In this document: piece after piece, positions 55,683 through 64,000 of the stretch
Numbering within the stretch: the stretch's first letter is position 1
Layout: every line of letters begins with the position of its first letter
From: Tetragonia tetragonoides
Taxonomy: Eukaryota; Streptophyta; Magnoliopsida; Caryophyllales; Aizoaceae
DNA length: 64,000 bases
Reading direction: 5' to 3'
NCBI GenBank assembly: GCA_038025085.1
Contig: CM076152.1
Span: 24,946,001 to 25,010,000, forward strand
Notes under the pieces: generated by a model
Database searches by the model: none
Told to the model about the DNA's origin: nothing
The model's input: the letters and a program-made list of their open reading frames with translations, nothing else
Position numbers and translations under genes: made by a program

Positions 55683-58450
55683 TCAACCAGAGTCGTCATC
55701 ACCATTACTGCCAGCCTCATCATCAATGGACGGCCCCTGACCATAGTTCCCAGTCGAGTAATGTAGAGAAGAGCTATAAATGGGCCTACTGTTGTCGGGC
55801 CTCATATCATATGACGGTGCGCGCATAGGGGTACCTGCCGCAAACCCTGTGGCAAAGAAGCTCTCTGTGGTCTGACTGGCGAAATCCAAAGCCATATCAT
55901 GATGCAAAGGCCCAGCATTCGGCACATCCCATCCAAGGGCGTTCGCCCAACCTCCAGTCGAGGGCGTAACAACAGGCCTGCTACCAAGAGAAGGTTGGAA
56001 ACCTGCGGAAGAGAACATCTCAGGAAAATACGGTACAGAAGGTCCGGGTCCCTTATCAACAGGAGGTCTAGTCACAACTACGGGAGGGGAACGAGCAACA
56101 AACGGTCTACTCGCCGAAGAAGCCCTCGCAGCTGAAGAGTGTCGAGGTCCCACCGAAGACGAAGACTGGGACATCTGTAGACAATCAAGATTGAGATGTT
56201 AAGTTAAGCACTTCACTTAGCTAAACAAAAGATAAAAGTCTACTTACATCAACGGTCTTGGACCGAGAACTCTTCCCCTTGCCCATCACTCGGCCATAGC
56301 CTTTCTTCAGCAGGTGAATGAGCTTGAACATCTGAGAGCTTTGCTCCCGGTTCAACTACAAAAAAAAGAGAGCCACAAAATAGAGTTAGCACTCAAAAGT
56401 AAACATAAACACAAGAAGGGATAGATGTCTACCCCCGTACAACCCTTAGGCAAGGACAAGCCCTCCACAACCTCTCCATCAGCCATGTGAAGAGGAAACT
56501 CCTCCACTATGCGTTCCCCACTCTCCCCAATGTACCTCACCTCATTGGTCGGCAAGGTCACGCTCGGGGACTGACCCCGAGGAGCTCTAGAATGAGACCT
56601 TCTAGGACCCTGAGGAGCTAGACAATCCGCCTGCACGACACAAGAAGTCATTATATCACACATACAGTTAAAAAGATGCAGATAAGTTTCTTACCTCAGA
56701 ATTAAGGTTCGGCATCAAACGATCCAAGCAGTAGGCTAGGTACACAGCCGTGCGGTCCAAGCCAGAAACGTCCAGCATAAAAAAACTCTGTGGCCGCCAT
56801 ACCACGGATCACGACTCCCAAGTCCCGCACGCTCAAGCCACGCAGATAGAACATGGTCAAAGGAGGATCCTCTGGAACCAGGTGACTACCCAGAGAGGGA
56901 TAGACCAGTCGAGTCAAACGGTCCCCCAAATACCATACAAAGCCAAATGGCTCCTCAAAGACCACCCGCAGAGAAGACACTCTAAAGGACTCCAGGGTAA
57001 TATGGGGTGGAACCCCAGGGATACCATCAAAAGAGGACCATGACACCTGCAGGTTACCAGTTCAAAACTTCATTCACACCAAATGAAACAAAAAAAAAGA
57101 AAAGAAAAAAAAGAAGAGCACGAGTCAACAACAACATACCATAGAGGCGGCATGACTCTCGAAGATGGCCCAAAAATGCTCCAGAGAGGTAAACGAGTAG
57201 TTATCCCTACCGACCCACCGTGAACCTAACACGAACATCCTCAAACCAGGAGGGTGAGGACCAAAAGCCGGAAAGTACTCAAAGTACCACAGCTGCCATA
57301 CATGCTAACAAAAAAAAAGATGGTTTCCACATTCAAAGGTACAGGCAAAGAAAGAAAAGAATGGAGTATGAGAACCTACCTCCAATATCCTCCATGGGCC
57401 CGAGATAGATGTCCTCTCACTCGTCTCCTTAGGCCTACAACTCCGACGACACCATCTCACCAATGAAGCATAAGCAGAAGCGCCGAGGCTGTACTCATGG
57501 ACCTTGGTGAAATCCTCTAAACATGTCAAGAAATCAACTTGACATACGCTCTTCCTCTGAGCAAAGATGGTAGAACCTAGCAAGCAAGCCAAAAAGATAC
57601 GGGCTCTCTGCTCCTCAGTAAGCCCATGCTCCGCCTAAGCCGCCCACAACCGCGCCAAGAAAACCCGATCCTTATCAAAGTGGACAGACACGGGCCCATA
57701 AAGCTCGAGCAAAATGTCACTCTGTCGCCAGTAGCTCGCGTCATACCGAATAAGACCCTCTCTAAAGGATAACCCCGTCAACACAGCAAACTGATAAGGG
57801 GTGGGGAACATCTCTCCTAAAGGCGTGGGGAAAGTGTTCGTGAAATCTCAAAACCTCTCCAATAACCCACTAGCAATGATCCTAGAATCCCCTGAGTGAC
57901 AAGCAGGGATAGCAGTCAGGAAATTATCAAGACTTGAGCCCAATACCAAGTTTCTAGCCCCCATTGAAAAGGTTTCCAGCATCATAGCCCAATGGGAGGT
58001 AGCCCCATGAGCCTGTAACAAGACACTAACACCCTAGCCAACAAATAAATTTTCCTCAACACCCCATATACTACAGATACAACTAAAATAACTGTACACA
58101 AATTATATGCAGCTGACCACCAATCCAGTACAAGTCCCAATTTGTTCGTGTGCCGAAGCACTAACAGTTCCAGTTTTCAGTTCAAATATACTGAACATAA
58201 AAGGCGGGGAAATCAGAAAACATACCAGTTTGAAGTTAGACAGATGACTCTGTCTATCCGATAGTAGAACACTGCGGTTCCAAACCCCAGCAGGGCGCCA
58301 GTCCAGTCGCATTAAAGAATACTGGTACAACCGAGCTCCATCCGCGTGACTAGTCGGAGGTGCTCTAGTAGAAGGTAATCCGGTGCGGAAAAGGCTCCGG
58401 TCATACTCCTCTTCACTCATGGGACGTTTTCCCTTATCCACGGGAGCCAT
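55683..58450 (-). pseudogene. Antisense seven-exon gene, plant mobile domain-like
   Basis: Exons on the minus strand: 58450-58226, 58012-57380, 57304-57140, 57046-56695, 56630-56433, 56355-56248, 56174-55683. All six introns are GT-AG and phase 0. Exon 1 starts MAPVDKGKRPMSEEEYDRSL. Exons 2-4 carry a region resembling the plant mobile domain of transposon origin (PTPLGEMFPTPYQFAVLTGL, LWYFEYFPAFGPHPPGLRMF, YLGDRLTRLVYPSLGSHLVP). Exon 6 is basic (KKGYGRVMGKGKSSRSK) and exon 7 is Ser/Pro/Gly-rich with an acidic end. About 723 codons. Two in-frame stops in exon 2 (near 57846 and 57640) and one frameshift in exon 4 near 56790 make this copy dead. Function unknown. Confidence 0.7.
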
Positions 58451-58790
58451 GGGAGCACAATGAAACTTTCTCTCTCTACAAGTGGGAAAATAAAAGTTTT
58501 AGATTCGCAAAGAATAGGCACCCGTTCAACAATGCAAGCCAAAATTCAGCAACTAGCCGGAAAAATAAGCAAGTTCAAGACAAAAACCGAAGTAATCGGT
58601 CAAGAATCGACTTACCTCAAGCGAAGGGGAGCACTCAACAATGGAGGAAGCTTGAAGGTTTGCCCTCGACGATAGCTCGGCGAAGAAGAAGATTGTCACG
58701 TGGAAAAAAGAAGAAGAAGCGCTGAAGCGCTTTTTGCTCGGCTCAAAGCGCTTTTTGCTCGGCTCAAAGCGCTTTTTGCTCTGCACATGC
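58451..58790 (-). promoter_or_regulatory. Upstream region of the antisense gene, with 21 bp repeats
   Basis: Region 5' of the antisense ATG. Three 21 bp direct repeats (aagcgctttttgctcggctc, units at 58725, 58746 and 58767), each containing the palindrome agcgct, lie 275-340 bp upstream. This is the likely promoter side, though no TATA box was fixed. Confidence 0.45.
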
Positions 58791-59086
58791 GGGCCCCTCT
58801 GCTGTCCTACGAACCCTTTTTCCGGGCCAAAGTTCGTTACTTTAGTTCATTCGCGACAAATATCACTACCAAGCGTGCGGGAGCCAAGCACTCTGGCCCA
58901 CAAATTCAAATCCGACAGTACCAACTTTTTACGGTAAAACTAACCCGTTTATTTTTGTAGGTCCCAGATACTGAAGCCCGGATCTACACTATGACGACTC
59001 TTACCGCCCAGAGCGCCTAAAATTTTTTCAAGCCCAGAGATTCTATCGGCCTTACTAAACTACTCAAATTTACAAATTTTGGGTCA
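58791..59086 (+). other. 3' UTR of element Y, proximal part
   Basis: Homologous to 45700-46000 of element Z in opposite orientation. No coding capacity. Confidence 0.6.
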
Positions 59087-59390
59087 GTCAATTATCGTTT
59101 AAACTGTTGCGGTTAAACTGTCCTCCTGCGAAACTACAAATTTAGGGGACAGTCAATGGTCGTTTAAGCTATTGAGGCTAAACTGTCCCTCTGCGAGGAT
59201 ACAAAGTTTTGGGGTTAATCAATGATCGCTTAACAATTACGGTTAAACTGTCCTTCTACGAGGTCACCTATTTATGTGTTAGGCAATGATTGCTTAAATT
59301 GTTGCAGTTATACTGTCCATTATTTTTTATATGTTTCAGTCAATGATTGCTTAAACTATTACATTTAAATTGTTCATATGTTACTAACAA
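59087..59390 (+). repeat. 3' UTR minisatellite of element Y, ~65 bp x 5
   Basis: Units begin at 59087, 59152, 59218, 59282 and 59339 (core gtcaatgatcgtttaaac, then ttgcggttaaactgtcc), spacings 65, 66, 64 and 57. Same number and phase as in element Z. Confidence 0.85.
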
Positions 59391-59790
59391 TTTTTTGCAG
59401 TTGTTATTTTGTAATCGCGCTGTCTCGTTGACTTTTTCGTTCCTCGTACAGGGACGGAATATCGACATCCACCGAGCGGTGTTTAGTCACTGTTTGTCGA
59501 AGTACTCCACGTTGATCATTCTCAAAGTATTACTAACTTTTTTCATTCACTCTGAATACATGTCCTCAGCAGACGTTTAGACCATCTACGAGCGGTGTTC
59601 TATCCTGCTACCATAACCTTTATTTTCTCTTGTGTTCACGGAGATGAAATCTTAGCACACTACGAGCATGTCCCAACTCAGGTTTGTCTTCATATGCATG
59701 CATACTGTACACTCTAACACACCGTGTGCACATCAGCATTCTGTATGTCGCCTTCGGAATACTTTGATCTTTGCTTTTACTCAAGCTCGA

Positions 59791-59806
59791 TCAAAGTGGG
59801 GGCTTC
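59791..59806 (+). promoter_or_regulatory. Polypurine tract of element Y
   Basis: tcaaagtgggggcttc directly before the 3' LTR. Confidence 0.8.
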
Positions 59807-61097
59807 TATAGACGCCAAAAAGCGCCTTTAGATTTCTCCGCAAAAGCCCGATGATGAAAGGAGTAGTTTATAAACTTGAACTGCTATTTTTGCTTTAATA
59901 GTTAAGATAAGGTCTCAGGTTTTTCCTTTAAACACTCCTCATTCAATTTCATTCAAAAGTCTCGTTCAAGAGCTTTCCAACGACACGTGTCATGCCTCTT
60001 TCCGACTCCCAGTCGCCAAGTTGCGATTTAGGAGTAAAACTGTCTTTTACCGTTCAGGGGTAAAACGGTTCTTTCACATTTTTTGGAATATTTGAATTTC
60101 TCCGGAAAATAAAAATGGAATGGATATCGTCATTATGACGACATCCAGGTGGCTGCTGACAGCCGTCAGCGGCCGTGGGATAAGTCCCAAGGCCGCTAGT
60201 GGCCCTGACCAGCGGCGCTGACCCTGCTTCTGGCCCAACTCTTTTTTCAAGCCCATTTCGTTTTTCAGCTCAATTTCAGCCGTCCAACCCTACTTCTCAC
60301 GCCTAGAAATACAACCCTCCACTCTCAGTTCAGAAGACACAGTCTACAGTTGACAACCTCTATTCCCGGTTGAGTACTCCTGAGCTTCTCCCTCTTTCTT
60401 CTAAAACTTGAGATCTATTTTTACTATTCTTGTCAAATATAGCCTACAATTCAGGTACAAATTTCTGAGGGGTCAAATTATATTAATTGCTTAATTGTTT
60501 ATTTTTTAAGTAGTCATAATGTAGATATCATGCTAGAATAACGTTTTTAATGCTTCCTAAATATTGCCTGTATAGTCGTTGTGCTATCCAATTTGTCAAT
60601 CGAATGCATGTCTAAATAAGGGTCAATAACATATGTTGTGATGCTTGTGATGAACCAATTAATAGTCTAAGTCTAGGTTGTTAATCCGGTTTTCTGTGGG
60701 AATTATGTCTTTAAATTATTAAGCAAACTTGAGTTAGTAGAGGCCGTCATAATATGGGCGAGTTGGGTGCCTAACAACTTCGCACCTCGTACCTTTGCCC
60801 CCGAACCCTTTATTCTTGGGTACTCATATGTTCTATATGAGAGGGAGTCTTTGTAAAAACATGATCCGTTCACTTATCGCGTTATTGGGTTGTCCCTTCG
60901 GATTGTCCCTTCGGTTTTTTCCTTTGATAAAACGCCGATAGCAGATTTGTGACCTCTTTTATGGTTTTTATTCAATTCAAGTCTTTACAAAAGCTTTTCT
61001 AACTCGATGGTCCCTTGAACATATCTAAAGCCCTCAGCTTACAAATTTTCTATAAGGACGCACTCCGTGGAGCAGGTAGAAATCCTGGGTTGTTACA
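59807..61097 (+). repeat. 3' LTR of element Y (1291 bp)
   Basis: Starts TATAGACGCC (TG mutated to TA) and ends gggttgttaca. Contains the GC motif (ggccgctagtggccctgacc, ccagcggcgctgacc) at 60188-60228. The most complete plus-strand Tat LTR in the window. Confidence 0.88.
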
Positions 61098-63912
61098 ACT
61101 TTGTTTGCGGGTTGCCTATGAACTGGGGCGAACCTTTGGCATTTGTCACATTTTTTGACCAATCTGCTGCATCTGCACTCAGGGTTGGCCAATAGTATCC
61201 TGTCCTGAGCGCCTTTCCAACTAAGGATCGGGCTCCCAGATGGGCTGCACAGTCACCCTCGTGGATCTCCTTTAAGATAGCTTTCCCTCTTTCTAAAGTG
61301 AGACATCTTAGTAGGGGCTGAGTGATGCCTCTCTTATAAAGTAAGCCCTCGTGGTAAACAAACCACTCTGATTTTTTCTTGATTCTCTCAGCCTCTTCTT
61401 TGTGTTCTGGCTACATGTTGTGTCTCAAATATTGTACTATTGGGTCCTCCAGTCTTCGAATCTATCGATCCACATAACTTGTTTGTCTTCAATGGTTTTA
61501 TTGGGGAGCACCTCCCAAAAAACGGATCTAGGGTTACCGTTTCGTGATGAGTCGGCTAGCTTAGCCAGGGAATCAACCTCTTGGTTCTCAGATCGAGGGA
61601 TATGCTTAACTTTGAAGTTGTCATATTTCTGAATCGCCTGTTTGACCTTGACTAGGCATTGCTGCATTGTATCTTCCAGGGCCTCATAGTCGCCACTAAT
61701 GTGCCCCACAATGAGTTGAGAGTCAGTAAAGACTTTTAGGCACTTTCCCCAGCAGCTGAACACATTTCCATTCCCGCCACTAAGGCTTCATATTCAGCTT
61801 CATTATGGGAGGCTAGGAACAAGAACCTCATGGCGTACTCATACTTGTTTCCCTCAGGGCTTATCATGATATCCGAGCTCCACTTCTATGAGAAGTGACT
61901 GAGCCGTCGACATACAACCTCCAGAATTCAGTTGGTTCTTCCCTGTTATCATGTCTAATAGTACATTCCACTATGAAGTCAGATAGGGCCTGCGCCTTAA
62001 TGGCACGGCGAGGTTAAAATTGCAATCCGTAAGGTCCTAACTAAACTGACCACTTGATCATTCTTCCAGAAAAGGTTGGATTCTCTAGTTCCTTCTTCAG
62101 GGGCTGGTTTTAGCTTTCTGCTAGCCATGAGAAGGGCGAGGCCAAACTTCTCTATCTCTAGATACCTTTTCTTAGCCCCAGCAAGGGCGTGGCTGACATA
62201 ATAGACTGATATTTGAACCGTAACAATCAAGGCAGCATTGATCACCTTTTTGCCACGGATAGGTATAGATCCAACACTTCCTTCGGAGCAGTTCTCACCA
62301 TTCGTGGCAATTGAGCCAAGTATTCTTATAGATTATTGAACATTGTCTGAACTTTAGGGGTCCACTCATATTTGTCTTTTTTCTTAAGTATATCAAAGAA
62401 GGGCAAACACCTCCCTGCCGACTTCGACATAAACCATCTGTGGGCGGCAACACACCCTGTTAGTTTCTTTATTTCTTTTATGTTCCTCGGTGCTTGCATG
62501 TCGATCACTGCTTATACTTTGTCCGGGTTTGCACCAATTCCCTTCTGGCTGATAACATAGCTTAGGAACTTACCGGCCTCCACCACAAAGGTGCATTTCT
62601 TTGGGTTGAGCTTCATCTTGAACTTACGCAAAGTTTCAAAGGTCTCTTTGAGATATGTCAAATGATCTTCAGCTGTCACAGACTTCACAATCATGTCGTC
62701 TACATATGCCTCCATATTTCTTCCCAACTAATCAGCAAAGAGCTTGTTCACAAGACGTTAATAAGTGACGCCAACATTTTTCAGCCCGAAAGACATTGCT
62801 GTGTAGCAAAATAAGCATCTCTTTATTATGAAAGCTGTGTGTTCTTGATCATCAAGGTGAAGAGCTAGTTGATGATACCCCGAGAAAGCATTCAGGAAGC
62901 TAAGGGCTGCATCGCCAGCAGTCGAGTCCCCCAGCCCCTCAATTCTCGGTCGGGGGAAGATGTCCTTGGGGCATGCGTTGTTCAAATCTGTAAAGTCCAA
63001 ACATATACGCCATAAGCCGCTGGATTTCTTGACCATGACCACATTGGCGACCCATTCCGGGTACTGGCATTCCGTTATGAACCTTGCTCGAGGAGTTTCT
63101 TGACTTCTTCTTGTACTGCCACGTTTTTCTGAGGACCTAGGTTTCTCTTTGTTTGTTTGACCGGTTTAATGCGGGGATCCACACTCAGTTTGTGAATTAT
63201 GACTCCTGGGTCGATGCATGGTATTTCCCTCACAGAGAATGCAAACACATCTTCATACTCAAGGAGGAGTTAGTGGATAATGCGTTGGGTTTCTTGACCA
63301 AGCATTCCCCCAACCCTTAGTGTTCGCTCAGGGCGGACGGGATCTAGGGCGAGATCTAACACCTCCTCCATTGGTTCTGGGTGATGCTCGAATTCAACCC
63401 TTGCATCAACATTGATGGCATCAATCAATATTATGCTTGGCCCCAGTTCTTTGGGCGTCTCTGAATCCTCCAGTTTTCTTTTCTTGCCAGCATGTGACTC
63501 TTTGAGGGAAGGCTTACTGCACTCCAGATTTTCTGGGATATCCAAAGGATCGGGCCTTACAGCAGGCTGGTGCTTTAATGAGGTGTAGTAGCATTCTCTT
63601 GTTTCCTCCTGACTTACACACAACTTTCCCACAGTTCTATCATCACATTCGAACTTCAGCATTAACATCTGAGTGGCAATCAACGCCTTGATCTTGTTCA
63701 GGGTTGGTCGTCTAATAAGGGAATTGTAGGCTAATGGAACATTGAAGACAAGGAAGTCGACGTCTATAGTTCTCACCTTGTTCTGTTTTTTATCACCCAC
63801 CCTGACTGTCAATTTCACGGTCCCGAGCGGTTCCAAGTTGTGGCCTCCAAAACCTACCATTGGGGAGGCGTACTTCACTAGCACAAAGGAGGTCATATGA
63901 GTCAGTTAAAAA
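61098..63912 (-). pseudogene. Tat-type pol remnant (element V)
   Basis: Minus strand, from right to left: protease region end (SPMVGFGGHNLEPLGTVKLT, 63270-63896), reverse transcriptase (GLWRICLDFTDLNNACPKDI, catalytic YVDD at 62695-62706, IKKLTGCVAAHRWF), first RNase H (ISVYYVSHALAGAKKRYLEI), second, archaeal-like RNase H (FTDSQLIVGHISGDYEA, HIPRSENQEVDSLAKLA, 61437-61763), and the integrase zinc finger (EIHEGDCAAHLGARSLVGKA, about 61200-61260). Two RNase H domains mark the Tat lineage. Several frameshifts. Cut at 61098 by the LTR of Y and at 63913 by the CACTA-like end. Confidence 0.85.
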
Positions 63913-64000
63913 CACTAATAGGCGTCGGTATGAACCGACGTATGCAGCAGTGACAACAAAAGTCGAAGTCATATGCGTTGATTCTGAACCGATGCCTATA
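63913..64000 (+). mobile_element. CACTA-like element, left end
   Basis: CACTAATAGGCGTCGG begins inside the protease frame of element V. Subterminal palindromes follow: cgtcggtatgaaccgacg (63922-63939) and gcgttgattctgaaccgatg near the window end. CACTA termini followed by repeated CGTCGG/CCGACG words are typical of plant En/Spm elements. The element runs off the window, so the other end and TSD cannot be seen. Confidence 0.6.

Larger units (their letters stand above)
39071..61097 (+). mobile_element. Tat/Ogre-like composite element Y
   Basis: Plus-strand arrangement: partial 5' LTR (39071-39535), PBS, leader, gag-protease (40560-43283), [element Z 43284-51458], a gag-like zinc-knuckle ORF (51459-51786), integrase (52140-53465), two antisense extra genes (53801-58450), 3' UTR tandem repeats, PPT and 3' LTR (59807-61097). 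Without Z it is about 13.8 kb. Reverse transcriptase and RNase H are missing, and the second zinc-knuckle ORF after Z resembles another Tat subfamily, so Y may be a recombinant of two elements. It was inserted into the Tat pol at 61098. Confidence 0.65.

Overview
This is nuclear DNA of a flowering plant, most likely a eudicot. The evidence is one spliced plant-type gene, a MAP70 microtubule-associated protein with eleven GT-AG exons, set among plant LTR retrotransposons (Tat/Ogre-like and chromovirus-like Ty3/gypsy, and TRIM-like short elements), an L1-type LINE, a SINE with the tail common in angiosperms, hAT-like, Stowaway-like and CACTA-like DNA transposons, and a scrap of plant mitochondrial rps4. 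The species cannot be read from the window. No bacterial features, tRNA, rRNA or CRISPR were seen.

Layout. 1-12824 is a nest: a minus-strand chromovirus-like element (5' LTR 10125-12824, an extra ORF whose N-terminus looks like the histone H3 tail, then gag) was entered by a plus-strand TRIM-like array (5216-9273) and by a minus-strand Tat element (800-3811), which was entered in turn by a plus-strand Tat LTR (1-799). 12825-22310 is the gene island with MAP70 (CDS 13620-21445). Its 3.3 kb last intron holds two oppositely oriented SINE tails. 22319-27577 is a hAT-like element containing a Stowaway-like element with a mitochondrial rps4 fragment, and a cluster of three LTRs in inverted and direct order.

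28183-39070 holds a Tat LTR split by a 5.9 kb Ty3/gypsy element (29319-35187, both LTRs, TSDs, nearly whole pol) and abutted by a 5'-truncated L1 LINE. 39071-61097 is a large plus-strand Tat/Ogre-like composite: LTR, tRNA-Arg-like PBS, gag-protease, then integrase, two antisense extra genes (one with seven exons and resembling a plant mobile domain protein), tandem repeats, PPT and 3' LTR. It is split by a complete minus-strand gag-only relative (43284-51458). 61098-63912 is Tat-type pol with two RNase H domains on the minus strand, cut on the left by the 3' LTR and on the right by a CACTA-type end running off the window.

Only MAP70 looks like a working host gene. Most element ORFs carry stops or frameshifts, several of the C-to-T or G-to-A kind. 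The most interesting items are the H3-tail-like extra ORF (9274-9931), the intron-containing antisense gene in the Tat element (55683-58450), the mitochondrial fragment inside a Stowaway-like element, and the inverted triple-LTR cluster.
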